A stretch of DNA of 64,000 nt from assembly GCF_000265205.3 (NCBI RefSeq), contig NC_018000.1, positions 2,418,001-2,482,000 on the forward strand. The letters are read 5' to 3'. A model generated the notes under the pieces. That model did no database searches. It was not told the DNA's origin and saw nothing but the letters and a program-made list of their open reading frames with translations. Positions 10,123 through 18,787 of this stretch are shown here, piece after piece (the stretch's first letter is position 1; each line of letters opens with the position of its first letter). A program made the position numbers and the translations under genes. This DNA is from Sinorhizobium fredii USDA 257 (lineage in GTDB: Bacteria; Pseudomonadota; Alphaproteobacteria; Rhizobiales; Rhizobiaceae).

Positions 10123-10228
10123 CGAACCTATTCGCCCGAGAGGCGCCTGCCGCGCAGTCTGCGACCTTGTCATCACGAATGCACATGGTCTCATCACTTC
10201 GTTTCATGGGTCGGGCAGCCATTCGGCC

Positions 10229-10273
10229 TTGACAGCCAGCCGCTTCGACTTACAAATCTAGTTGTCAGACATC
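10229..10273 (+). promoter_or_regulatory. Candidate promoter plus GntR operator of the amino-acid importer operon
   Basis: TTGACA at 10229-10234 and TACAAA at 10251-10256 (16-bp spacing) form a plausible sigma-70 promoter. Immediately downstream, 10261-10273 reads GTTGTCAGACATC, nearly the same as GTTGTAAGACAAC in front of frlB at 15651-15663. A repressor bound here would block transcription start. The shared motif suggests control by the GntR protein encoded at 15756-16553. Confidence 0.5.
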
Positions 10274-10321
10274 TTACATAAACGGGAACTGTCCGCTGAC
10301 GGATTTGAACAGGAGGATTGC

Positions 10322-11149
10322 GTGAGGAGACTGTTTGCAAAGCTGGCCATCGGCGCTGCCGCACTGGCGTTCGTGACCGCCGCACAGGCGGGCGAAACGC
10401 TCGACCGGGTCATGGACAAGAAGGCCATGGTCGTTGCCACCAATAGCGGCTGGCCGCCCCAGAGCTATCTCGACGACAACAACGAGATGGTCGGCTTCGA
10501 CATTGACGTTTCGAAGGAGATCGCCAAGCGACTCGGCGTCGAAGTCAGCTTCGAGACTCCCGATTGGGCGACGCTGACCGGCGGCCGCTGGCAGGGGCGC
10601 TACGATCTCGGCGTCGGTTCCGTCACCCCGACCAAGGCGCGTGCGCAGGTGATCGACTTTGCCGGCATCTATTACTACAGCCCCTATGTCTATGTCCTTC
10701 ACAAGGACAGCCAGGCGAAGTCCGTCACTGATCTGAACGGCAAGATCATCGGCGTGGAGACCGCCACGACCTCCGAGGACTTCATTCGTCGCCAGCTCGA
10801 GATCGACGCGCCCGGCCTTTCGCCGGTCGAATACAAGCTCGAGCCCGGCGAAATCCGCACCTTCGCCGATTCAATGCTTCCCTTCGACGATCTGCGCCTT
10901 GGCAACGGCGTACGGCTTGACGCCGTCATCGCGCCGGAACAGACCGCCATGAACGCCATCAAGAATGGCTACCCGCTCCGGGTTCTCGACGGCGAATACG
11001 CCTTCAAGGAGCCGCTGGTCGTGATTGCCGAAAAGGTCGATCCGGACTGGACGAAGAAGGTCGGCGATATCATCGCCGAGATGAAAAAGGACGGTACGCT
11101 CGCGACGCTGACCACCAAGTGGTACGGCAAGGACTATAGCGCCGACTGA
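10322..11149 (+). CDS. Amino-acid-type ABC transporter substrate-binding protein
   Basis: A 275-residue periplasmic binding protein of the SBP_bac_3 family. GTG at 10322 is chosen because AGGAGG precedes it and it places a proper signal peptide (RRLFAKLAIGAAALAFVTAAQA) at the N-terminus; a TTG 60 bases upstream would bury this. Domain 1 contains the polar-ligand signature GFDIDVSKEIAKRLG and the Arg/Gly region GVGSVTPTKAR. It heads an operon with an FAD oxidase and a permease. Given the facing frlB/frlD genes, the ligand may be a fructosyl-amino acid or related opine-like compound (inference). Confidence 0.85.
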   Translation: MRRLFAKLAIGAAALAFVTAAQAGETLDRVMDKKAMVVATNSGWPPQSYLDDNNEMVGFDIDVSKEIAKRLGVEVSFETPDWATLTGGRWQGRYDLGVGSVTPTKARAQVIDFAGIYYYSPYVYVLHKDSQAKSVTDLNGKIIGVETATTSEDFIRRQLEIDAPGLSPVEYKLEPGEIRTFADSMLPFDDLRLGNGVRLDAVIAPEQTAMNAIKNGYPLRVLDGEYAFKEPLVVIAEKVDPDWTKKVGDIIAEMKKDGTLATLTTKWYGKDYSAD

Positions 11150-11211
11150 TCCTTGCTGCGGGCGGCTGTGCCGCCCGCAGCCTTGTCATGCGTCGATCTC
11201 TGCGGGTGATC

Positions 11212-12492
11212 ATGTCCTATCCGAATACCTATTACAAACAGACGATGGCCGACACGAAGGTCAGACCAGTTCTCTCCGAAGCCGTCGAATGCGACACTGT
11301 TGTCGTTGGCGGAGGCCTCGCTGGTCTGACAACGGCGCTCCAGCTCGCCCGCGCCGGCCAGTCCGTGGTGGTCCTCGAGGCCGAGTGTGTCGGCTTTGGC
11401 GCTTCGGGCCGGAACGGCGGCTTCGTGAGCCCGGGTTATGCCACCGGCACTGCGGAGATCGCCAGAAGGGCCGGCGGCGAAGCAGCCCGGCAGTTGCATC
11501 TTCTCTCGATAGAGGGTGTCGATTTCGTCCGGCAGACGATCGAAACGCTGAAGATCGACGGCGCCCGGCCTCAGGCCGGACTTGTCAGTGTGCTGCGCCA
11601 TGACGATGGCAAGAGCATGAGAGCGCATGCGGACGAGATGAGGCGCGCCTACGGCTACGAGCTCGAATATCTCGACACCGACCAGGTTCGTTCCGTCCTG
11701 AAGTCGAAGCGCTATTTCCACGGTCTGCGGGACGGCCGAGCCTTTCACATTCATCCGTTGAACTACCTTCGCGGCGTAGCGGACGAGGTCGAGCGTCTCG
11801 GCGGCCGGATCTACGAGCGATCGGCGGCCATTGGAACGGCGCTTAACGGCGCCGAAAAGACCGTCCAGACGATCCGCGGAAAGGTCCGGGCGCGCCAGGT
11901 CGTCTTCAGCACCGGGGGCTATACCGGCCCTCTGAACGGCCGATTGAACCGCGCGTTCCTGCCGATCGCCACCTATGTGATGCTGAGCGAGAAAGCGCCG
12001 GAGCTCATCCGCACTGCGGTCGCCACCAGCGACGCGGTCGGCGACAATCGCCGCGCCGGCGACTATTACCGGCTCGTCGACGGCGGTAAACGGCTGTTGT
12101 GGGGCGGGCGGATCACGACGCGGGCGGCCTCGCCGGCGGCGCTTGCACGGGAGTTGCGCCGCGAGATGGTCGGGACCTATCCGCAGCTTGAGGAACTGAA
12201 GACGGAACTCGCCTGGTCCGGCCTCATGTCCTATGCGCGCCATCTGATGCCGCAGATCGGCGAGATGCAGTCGGGCGCCTGGCATTGCACCGCCTTTGGC
12301 GGCCATGGGCTCAACACGACCGCGATCGGCGGAAAGCTTGTCGCCGAGGCGATCCTCGGCCAGTCCGACCGCTACAAGCTCTTCAAGCCCTTCGGGCTCG
12401 TCTGGGCCGGCGGCTATGCCGGCCTCGCGGTCGCTCAACTCACCTATTGGAAATTGCAGGCCCAGGACTGGTGGCGCGAGCGCGCTGCCTGA
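11212..12492 (+). CDS. FAD-dependent amine/amino-acid oxidoreductase (DAO family)
   Basis: A ~426-residue flavoenzyme. Residues ~24-60 hold the FAD-binding GGGLAGLTTALQLARAG, followed by GFGASGRNGGFVSPGYA, the flavin-contact motif of gamma-glutamylputrescine oxidase-like members; the C-terminus has GGHGLNTTAIGGKL. The start MSYPNTYYKQT is chosen over one 24 bases upstream because it matches the usual N-terminus of the group. It probably oxidises a C-N bond. Between an amino-acid binding protein and a permease, and beside Amadori-type frlB/frlD, it could be an amadoriase-like oxidase or an opine/polyamine oxidase; the sequence does not settle this. Confidence 0.8.
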   Translation: MSYPNTYYKQTMADTKVRPVLSEAVECDTVVVGGGLAGLTTALQLARAGQSVVVLEAECVGFGASGRNGGFVSPGYATGTAEIARRAGGEAARQLHLLSIEGVDFVRQTIETLKIDGARPQAGLVSVLRHDDGKSMRAHADEMRRAYGYELEYLDTDQVRSVLKSKRYFHGLRDGRAFHIHPLNYLRGVADEVERLGGRIYERSAAIGTALNGAEKTVQTIRGKVRARQVVFSTGGYTGPLNGRLNRAFLPIATYVMLSEKAPELIRTAVATSDAVGDNRRAGDYYRLVDGGKRLLWGGRITTRAASPAALARELRREMVGTYPQLEELKTELAWSGLMSYARHLMPQIGEMQSGAWHCTAFGGHGLNTTAIGGKLVAEAILGQSDRYKLFKPFGLVWAGGYAGLAVAQLTYWKLQAQDWWRERAA

Positions 12493-12508
12493 ACGCCGGA
12501 GAGTTTGG

Positions 12509-13480
12509 ATGATTGGTCGCTTGGTACTGACTTACCCGGACGCGGCGCGACGCACCGGCGTTTTCCTTATGCTCGCGCTCGTCACGGTTGCCATCTACGG
12601 CCTCGGCATCAGTCCGGCCTGGATCGCGCATGTGCTGCCGTCGGCTTCCGACTGGATCGCCGCCCATCCCGCGCTTGGGCAATTCCTTGGGGCATTGCTG
12701 ATAGCTATCACGGCGGCGGTGAACTGGAAGGCGTTGCGCCAGCTGCCGCGCCACCTGCAGGTGGTCGGCGTCTGGATGGAGCTTTTCGCGCTCCTGATGC
12801 TGTTCTTCTATTCCTTCGATCTATCCTTCGCCTTCATCGCGAAGAAGATCGGCTTTCTCGTCTCGCAGGGCGTCGTCACGACACTCTACATATCGGTGAT
12901 CTCGATAGCGGTCGCGACGATCATCGCACTGGCCGGAGCGATCGCGAAGCTGTCGAAGAACGGCGTCATCTACGGTTTCGCCACCTTCTACACCTCGCTG
13001 TTTCGCGGCCTGCCGCTATTGATGCAGATCTACATCATCTATCTGGGTCTGCCCCAGGTCGGCTACGTCATCAGCGCCGTTCCTGCCGGCATTCTGGCGC
13101 TGTCGCTGTGCTACGGCGCCTATATGACCGAGATTTTCCGGGCCGGCATCGAGAGCATCCCGCGCGGCCAGACGGAAGGCGCCACGGCTCTCGGCCTGAG
13201 CTCCGCCCAGACCATGGGACTGGTGATCCTGCCGCAGGCGATGCGCGTCATCATTCCGCCGACCGGCAACCAGTTCATCGCGATGCTGAAGGATTCATCG
13301 CTCGTATCCGTCGTCGGTGTCTGGGAGCTGATGTATCTCGCCCGCACCCAGGGGCAGACGGAGTTCCGCCATATCGAGATGCTGATCACCGCCTCGATGA
13401 TTTATTGGCTTCTCTCGGTCTGCCTGGAGTATCTCCAGTCCCGCATCGAAGCCCGGTTCGGTCGCTTCGATGTCCGTTGA
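12509..13480 (+). CDS. Amino-acid-type ABC transporter permease
   Basis: A 323-residue inner-membrane permease. The C-terminal ~210 residues are a standard His/Glu/Gln-type permease with the EAA loop (EIFRAGIESIPRGQTEG, then ILPQAMRVIIPP). The first ~100 residues add two or three extra hydrophobic segments, longer than the ~220-residue norm. CGGAGAG at 12497-12503 supports the ATG at 12509. It follows the oxidase by 16 bases. No ATPase gene follows in the 230 bp to the next gene, so the importer must borrow an ATPase encoded elsewhere. Confidence 0.88.
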   Translation: MIGRLVLTYPDAARRTGVFLMLALVTVAIYGLGISPAWIAHVLPSASDWIAAHPALGQFLGALLIAITAAVNWKALRQLPRHLQVVGVWMELFALLMLFFYSFDLSFAFIAKKIGFLVSQGVVTTLYISVISIAVATIIALAGAIAKLSKNGVIYGFATFYTSLFRGLPLLMQIYIIYLGLPQVGYVISAVPAGILALSLCYGAYMTEIFRAGIESIPRGQTEGATALGLSSAQTMGLVILPQAMRVIIPPTGNQFIAMLKDSSLVSVVGVWELMYLARTQGQTEFRHIEMLITASMIYWLLSVCLEYLQSRIEARFGRFDVR

Positions 13481-13710
13481 TGCGAATGTCGAGCCGGCAA
13501 GTGCATCTGCGCGCCGCGGCGCTGGGCTTCATCGCCTATGCAGACACCGCGTTATGATCTTCATGAGTTGGGGGCGCATCGTCGAAGGGGCGAACCGGCG
13601 GCGTTCTTTGCTCACCCGAAGTGTGAACGTGCCAGCCTGTTCCAGAGTCAGTTGCTTCCTTGAGAATGGCAGCGCCATAAGCGCACGACTAGATGCGGCA
13701 GACCTGTACC

Positions 13711-14523
13711 TCAGAGCGGCTGCGGGTCTTGCGGGAAACCGCCGATATGGGTGCAGGTGAGGGAGGCGAGGTCGCGACCGGCTTGCAAGCATTCTGCAAG
13801 CGACCGGCCTTCCGCCCGGGCTGCGATGAAGCCGGCGATGAAACTGTCTCCGGCACCCGTCGTGTCTACGACCTCGACGGGCCGGATACCGGCCGAGGCT
13901 CGCTCCTTGCCGTCGATTGCAAGCGAGCCACGCTCACCGCGGGTCACCACGGCAAGCCGGGCGCCGCGTGACAGGAAGTCGGCGGCCAGGCGTTCGGCCT
14001 CAGTGTCATTCTCGCCCGCCGACCCAAATGCGATCGACAACCCCTCGACCCCGAGGTGCGCGACCGAAGCGTTGACCGAGATGTCTTGCGAGACGCTGAC
14101 ACCCGCCGCCGAAAGGGCGTGACGCAGCGCCCCTCCGTCATCGAGCCAGCCGATATGAACGTGATCCATCGTCTTCAGGATCTCGATTGCGGCCCGGTCC
14201 GGCCGATATCCGGCGCAGACTCCGAAGTCCTCGTGGACGAAAATCCGGTCGCCCGCGGACGTCATATCGATGTCCGTATAGGCGGTATTGCCGTCGCTTT
14301 CCCGCAGATGATCCAGCCTCACTCCATTTTCATGCAGGAGCCGACGTATCTTTGCGCCGTCCGGGTCCCGTCCGACGGCGCCGAAATAGAATGAGTGATG
14401 ACCGAGTCGCGCAAGCTGCACTGCAACATTGACCGCATTTCCGCCGACATAGGATTGGGCGAGCGGCGGACGATAGCGATCGATGCAGTTGTCGCCGACG
14501 GCGGCAAGGCGGAAGGAGGTCAT
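13711..14523 (-). CDS. frlD: Fructoselysine 6-kinase-like PfkB sugar kinase
   Basis: A 270-residue ribokinase-family enzyme. The N-terminus AAVGDNCIDRYRP followed by YVGGNAVNVAVQLARLG closely follows FrlD, and the C-terminal DTTGAGDSFIAGF has the catalytic Asp and anion hole. FrlD phosphorylates fructoselysine (an Amadori product) at C6. The start at 14523 matches the FrlD N-terminus; a longer in-frame extension is unlikely. It lies 73 bases downstream of the frlB-like gene in the same direction, forming a kinase/deglycase pair. The exact Amadori compound is not determined. Confidence 0.75.
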   Translation of the reverse strand: MTSFRLAAVGDNCIDRYRPPLAQSYVGGNAVNVAVQLARLGHHSFYFGAVGRDPDGAKIRRLLHENGVRLDHLRESDGNTAYTDIDMTSAGDRIFVHEDFGVCAGYRPDRAAIEILKTMDHVHIGWLDDGGALRHALSAAGVSVSQDISVNASVAHLGVEGLSIAFGSAGENDTEAERLAADFLSRGARLAVVTRGERGSLAIDGKERASAGIRPVEVVDTTGAGDSFIAGFIAARAEGRSLAECLQAGRDLASLTCTHIGGFPQDPQPL

Positions 14524-14596
14524 GGCTGTCCCTGACAATTGCCCAGCGGAGCCGCGAATGCTGTTGCACCCGCGACCCTTCGTGCCGCTTGCCGGC

Positions 14597-15610
14597 TCAA
14601 TACGCAACGCGCTTGTAGTAGCGCCGCGTCGTCAGCGGATGATTGCGCATCACTTCGAGATGCGCGCTGATGCGCTCGAGCACTGTCGCAAGGACGATGG
14701 GCGAGACGAGACCACGCACTTCGGCCGATATGCCGGGCAGGTCGAACTGCGCCGTATCGAGCACCGTCAGCTTGTCCGTATAGATCGGAGCGAAATTCTC
14801 AACGCGCTCGGCGAGCGGCCGCAAGCTGTCCTCGCCCTTGAAGAGAATGACGCTGACGCCCTTCTCGACAAGTTCCAGCGTGCCGTGGAAGAAGTCCGAG
14901 GCGTGCACGGGACGGGTGCGGATCCACTGCATCTCTTCGAGAATGCACATGCCGTAATAGGATGCTTCCGGCCAGGCGTTCCCCGCCGCGGTGATGATGT
15001 GATAGTCCGAGCCGGCGAGAATCTTGGCGAAGTGTTCAGCCTTGGCCTCGTAGCTGCGCTTCACGTCCAGCAGCAACTGCGGAAGCCTTTCCAACTCGCC
15101 GACGATCTGCTCGCAATTGTCAATTTCGCCGCGGTGCCGGAGGATCGACAGCGCAATGAAGAGCGATTGCAGGTAGAAGGATTCGCAGGACGTGTCGTCT
15201 TCGGCGAAGTTGACGAAGGTATGATCACCGCCTTTGCCGAGCGGCGTGTCCTCGTGCCCAACCAGCGTCAGCACGGTCGCGCCGATCTCCTTGACCTTGT
15301 CAAGCAGCACCACGCTTTCCTTCGTGGTGCCGGAGAGGGACGGTATGACGACGATCGACTTCTCCGTCAGATTGGCCGAGCCGGTCACGACAAGCTCTGC
15401 GGCAAGATCGGCGAAGACGGGGAAGCATGATTTTCGCTGGAGCAACTGCACGGCCGGCTGCATCAGGATGGCGGCGCCGCCGGTTCCCAGGAAGAAGATA
15501 TTCTCGGCGCCCTTATCGAGGCAGGCCCGAATGACCGCGTCGAGGCGCGGCCCGAGGGCGACGGCGCCGGACTGGATCCGAAGAAATCTCTGTTCGTCAA
15601 AATTCAGCAT
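14597..15610 (-). CDS. frlB: Fructoselysine-6-phosphate deglycase-like SIS protein
   Basis: A 337-residue protein with two SIS sugar-phosphate domains (FFLGTGGAAILMQPA in the first; FFHGTLELVEKGVSVILFKG in the second) and the C-terminal RRYYKRVAY typical of FrlB. FrlB-type enzymes cleave phosphorylated Amadori products into glucose 6-phosphate and an amine. GAGAGGG precedes the ATG at 15610. The gene is first in a two-gene minus-strand operon with frlD and diverges from the GntR regulator at 15756, with a palindromic site between them. Related deglycases (glucoselysine) cannot be excluded. Confidence 0.75.
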   Translation of the reverse strand: MLNFDEQRFLRIQSGAVALGPRLDAVIRACLDKGAENIFFLGTGGAAILMQPAVQLLQRKSCFPVFADLAAELVVTGSANLTEKSIVVIPSLSGTTKESVVLLDKVKEIGATVLTLVGHEDTPLGKGGDHTFVNFAEDDTSCESFYLQSLFIALSILRHRGEIDNCEQIVGELERLPQLLLDVKRSYEAKAEHFAKILAGSDYHIITAAGNAWPEASYYGMCILEEMQWIRTRPVHASDFFHGTLELVEKGVSVILFKGEDSLRPLAERVENFAPIYTDKLTVLDTAQFDLPGISAEVRGLVSPIVLATVLERISAHLEVMRNHPLTTRRYYKRVAY

Positions 15611-15650
15611 GGTTCCCTCTCGATGGTGGCAGGCGATCATCGGCCTGGAT

Positions 15651-15663
15651 GTTGTAAGACAAC
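15651..15663. promoter_or_regulatory. Palindromic operator between frlB and its GntR regulator
   Basis: GTTGT at 15651-15655 and ACAAC at 15659-15663 flank AAG, giving a 13-bp palindrome typical of HutC-subfamily sites. It lies 41 bases before the frlB start and 93 bases before the regulator start. A near copy is present at 10261-10273 upstream of the importer operon. Confidence 0.55.
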
Positions 15664-15755
15664 TGACGACATTGGGAGGTTGTGTCAAGAGGCGAAGAGG
15701 TTCTTTAGGGAACGATCGTCGTCCGTCGGGTTCCTGAATTGCAGCCTCTGCCTGC

Positions 15756-16553
15756 ATGCCCTTGACCGCAGCGAATTTGTCAGACAAGAAGGTCGCGTCC
15801 GCCAGCGCATTGGAGAAAGAATTGGACGAACCGCTTCGCGATACGCGCACTCTGGTTATCCAGCTTCGCGATCGAATCGCCGACCTGATCCGCGAGGAGG
15901 GGCTGAAACCCGGCGACAAATTGCCGACCGAGGCGCAACTGACGCAGCGTTTCAAGATCTCGCGACCGGCCCTGAGAGAGGCCCTGAAACTGCTCGAACA
16001 GGATGGCGTCATCTATGTCGAGCACGGGCGCGGCCGGTTCGTTTCCGCCATGTCGGCCGTCCAGGTGGACAGGCCGATCACCGTGTTCGAGAGCGTCACC
16101 GACATGACGCGCCACTACGGCTATGCGACCCTCAACAAGGTGCTTTCGATCGCAGAGGAAATGCCCGACGCGGTCACCGCTGAACAATTGAAGCTAGGGC
16201 AGGGCGAGCGCGTCATCCGTCTCGAAAGGCTGCGCCTGCAGAAGGACGAGCCGATCCTCTATTGCGTCGATTACATTCCGCGCAGCATCATTCCGAACCG
16301 CCTCTACGACATCGACTGGAGCGGCTCGCTGCTCGATCTGCTTGATCGCTTCCGGCACCGGCCGCGCATGTCTTCGGCCACCGTTTCGGCCGTCATGCTG
16401 CCGGAGGACGTGATCGAACGCCACGATCTCAGAGACTTCGGACCGGCGCTGCTCATTCGCGAAACCTGTTTCAGCACGGCCGGCGCCCCCGTCGTCCACG
16501 CCATCGACTATCATCGCGGCAGCCACTTCACCTTCAGCTTCGCACGGAAGTAG
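15756..16553 (+). CDS. GntR-family (HutC/FrlR type) transcriptional regulator
   Basis: A 265-residue regulator. Residues ~30-95 form the winged helix (GDKLPTEAQLTQRFKISRPALREAL, EHGRGRFVSA), and residues ~120-260 form a UTRA ligand domain (ERLRLQKDEPILYCVDYIP). UTRA domains bind sugar phosphates, amino acids or related metabolites, and in FrlR-type systems the inducer is an Amadori metabolite. It faces frlB across a 145-bp region with a GTTGT-N3-ACAAC site, and is therefore the likely local repressor of frlBD and, through a matching site, of the operon at 10322. Confidence 0.87.
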   Translation: MPLTAANLSDKKVASASALEKELDEPLRDTRTLVIQLRDRIADLIREEGLKPGDKLPTEAQLTQRFKISRPALREALKLLEQDGVIYVEHGRGRFVSAMSAVQVDRPITVFESVTDMTRHYGYATLNKVLSIAEEMPDAVTAEQLKLGQGERVIRLERLRLQKDEPILYCVDYIPRSIIPNRLYDIDWSGSLLDLLDRFRHRPRMSSATVSAVMLPEDVIERHDLRDFGPALLIRETCFSTAGAPVVHAIDYHRGSHFTFSFARK

Positions 16554-16557
16554 CCTC

Positions 16558-17358
16558 TCAGTCGCCTTCGTCGGGGATATTGAGGAGGTGGCCGCAGGCC
16601 TTGCAGTGGACGGCATCGAGGTCGTGCCTCTGCAGCCCGCATTGGGGGCAGGGGAAGTTCACCTTGTGCGGACGAACCACGGCCTGGGCGAGCCTGACGA
16701 AGAGCGATATACCGATGATCATCGTCACGACGGAGGTGAGCTTGCCCAATGTGCCGGGCAGCGTGATGTCGCCAAAGCCGGTCGTGGTGACGGTCGCCAC
16801 GGTAAAGTAAAGCGCATCGACGAACCCTTCGCCGCCTTCCTGTGCATAGAAGAAGGTCGTGTAGACGAAGCCGGTCATCATGAACAGAAAGACGAGGAAA
16901 TTCAGGCAGGCGCGGACCACGTCCTGAAGGTGCGCGCCGCCAACGCGGCGCAAGCCCTCGCGAAGCAGCGGGCTTCTCCCGATCGCCCAGATCCGCATGG
17001 CCCTCAAGAACGCGAAATTGAACAACAGGTCCGGAAACAAAAGCGTCGCGAGGATGACCACGTCGACCCATGTCGTCGGCCTCTTGAGAAAAACCGGGAT
17101 AGAAGGAGCCGCGAAAACGCGCGCCAGCAGTTCGATGCCGATCCAGGCCGCGATCGTGTAGTCGATGATGAGATAGGAGGGGCCCGCCCGGAGATAGGGG
17201 CCTAGTATGAAGAAGGCGAGGATGCTGAGATCGATAAATGCCAGCAGTGCCTGCCAGCGCAGCGCCCAGGAATCGCGGCCGCGTTCAAGGCGTCGCAGTG
17301 CAATCCGCAGCGATCGGAAATTTGTGAAGGCGGATCGCCTGCGCTCGGTCGTGTCCAT
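16558..17358 (-). CDS. Two-pore-domain-type potassium channel with C-terminal zinc ribbon
   Basis: A 266-residue membrane protein with several hydrophobic segments in the first ~150 residues, a pore helix, and the selectivity filter TTTGFGD around residue 190, followed by a last membrane helix. The C-terminal tail has CPQC and CKAC pairs about 17 residues apart, a zinc-ribbon arrangement that is uncommon at this place. K+ selectivity is inferred from TTTGFGD (usually TxxTVGYGD). It converges with the GntR gene, leaving only four bases between stops, and stands apart from dctD. Confidence 0.82.
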   Translation of the reverse strand: MDTTERRRSAFTNFRSLRIALRRLERGRDSWALRWQALLAFIDLSILAFFILGPYLRAGPSYLIIDYTIAAWIGIELLARVFAAPSIPVFLKRPTTWVDVVILATLLFPDLLFNFAFLRAMRIWAIGRSPLLREGLRRVGGAHLQDVVRACLNFLVFLFMMTGFVYTTFFYAQEGGEGFVDALYFTVATVTTTGFGDITLPGTLGKLTSVVTMIIGISLFVRLAQAVVRPHKVNFPCPQCGLQRHDLDAVHCKACGHLLNIPDEGD

Positions 17359-17422
17359 GGGCTGGAGATAGGCCCGGGAGGTTCGCCGTCAAGCGATTGC
17401 GTCCAGCATCGATCGGGCGCCG

Positions 17423-18787
17423 TCAAGGCTCCTCGGCGGCGGTCCGCCCGGCATAGTCCACCCGATTTATCCCGTGGCGCTGCAGCTTGTCGTAGAAGGT
17501 CTTGCGGGGAATGCCAAGCGCCTGCAGCGTCTCCCTGACGTCGCCGCGATGGGCGGTCAGTGCCTCCTTGAGGATATCGGCTTCGTAGCGCTCCAGTCGC
17601 TCGGGCAGTGTGCCGGCGCTCGGCGCAGGCGCGCCGGCCGTCTTGACCTGAGTCTCCTCTACGCCAAGCGCTACCCGTTCGGCGAAGTGCGAAAGCTCGC
17701 GCACATTGCCGGGCCAGGGGTGCGACATCAGGTGATCGCGCACGGCGACGGAGATCGTCGGCACCTCTCGCCCGAAGCGTTCCGCGGCGCGTTTCAGGAA
17801 ATGCGAGAAGAGCAGCGGAATGTCCTCGCGCCGTTCGCGGAGCGGCGGGATCGACAGGGTCACGACGTTCAGCCGATAGTAGAGATCCTCGCGGAACTCG
17901 CCGCGCTCGGCCGGATCGCCTAGGTCGATCTTGGCCGCCGCAACGACGCGAATGTCGACCGGGCGGACAGTGTTGGTGCCGAGCGGCGTGATCTCGCGGA
18001 CTTCGAGCACGCGCAGCATCTTGACCTGCGTTGACGGCGGCATCGCCTCGATCTCGTCGAGAAACAGCGTGCCGCCGCTCGCATGCTCGATCCGGCCGAT
18101 GCGCTTCTTGACGGCGCCGGTGAAGGCGCCGGGCTCGTGGCCGAAAAGCTCGCTCTCGATCACCGTTTCGGGCAGCGCGCCGCAATTCAGGGCGACGAAA
18201 TTGCCGCTCCGGCGCCGGCTCCACTGGTGCAGAAGCGTCGCCACGACCTCCTTGCCGCTGCCGGTCTCGCCGGCGACCAATACGTCGACGTCGGTGTCGG
18301 CGATATGCCTCAGCGTCTGCCGCAGCCGTTCCATCACCGGCGTCTGGCCGATCAGCGGCAGGCTTTCGGAAGCCGCCTCCGCCGCCTGCCGAAGCGCGCG
18401 GTTCTCCATCACCAGCCGACGCTTCTCCTCCGCCCGCCGGGCGCTCTGGACGAGCCGGTCGGCGGCAAACGGCTTGGCGATGAAGTCATAGACGCCGTCC
18501 TGGATGGCCTGGACGGCCATCGGTATGTCGCCATGGCCGGTCACCAGGATGACCGGAAGGTCCGCGTCGAGCTCGGCGATCTTGCGGTAGAGGGCCAGCC
18601 CGTCCATGCCCGGCATGCGGATGTCGCTGATGACAACCCCCTCGAAGCCGGGATCGAGTTCCGCGAGCGCCTCCGATGCACCGGCGAAGGGCGCGACCGT
18701 AAAGCCAGCGAGTTCCAGGGTCTGCTGCATCGCCTTGCGCAGGTCGCGGTCGTCATCGATCAGGAACGCGGAGGGGGCGCCGCTCAT
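17423..18787 (-). CDS. dctD: C4-dicarboxylate sigma-54 response regulator
   Basis: A 454-residue NtrC-family activator. The receiver domain (residues 1-~120) has the phospho-acceptor Asp in [13 protein letters not shown]; the AAA+ domain has Walker [12 protein letters not shown] and the sigma-54 contact loop GAFTGA; the C-terminus has a Fis-type helix-turn-helix ([21 protein letters not shown]). It activates dctA from upstream sites when phosphorylated by DctB in response to C4-dicarboxylates. Its ATG overlaps the dctB stop by four bases, so the two are co-translated. The dctA promoter with matching sigma-54 elements lies just beyond dctB. Confidence 0.95.
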   Translation of the reverse strand: MSGAPSAFLIDDDRDLRKAMQQTLELAGFTVAPFAGASEALAELDPGFEGVVISDIRMPGMDGLALYRKIAELDADLPVILVTGHGDIPMAVQAIQDGVYDFIAKPFAADRLVQSARRAEEKRRLVMENRALRQAAEAASESLPLIGQTPVMERLRQTLRHIADTDVDVLVAGETGSGKEVVATLLHQWSRRRSGNFVALNCGALPETVIESELFGHEPGAFTGAVKKRIGRIEHASGGTLFLDEIEAMPPSTQVKMLRVLEVREITPLGTNTVRPVDIRVVAAAKIDLGDPAERGEFREDLYYRLNVVTLSIPPLRERREDIPLLFSHFLKRAAERFGREVPTISVAVRDHLMSHPWPGNVRELSHFAERVALGVEETQVKTAGAPAPSAGTLPERLERYEADILKEALTAHRGDVRETLQALGIPRKTFYDKLQRHGINRVDYAGRTAAEEP

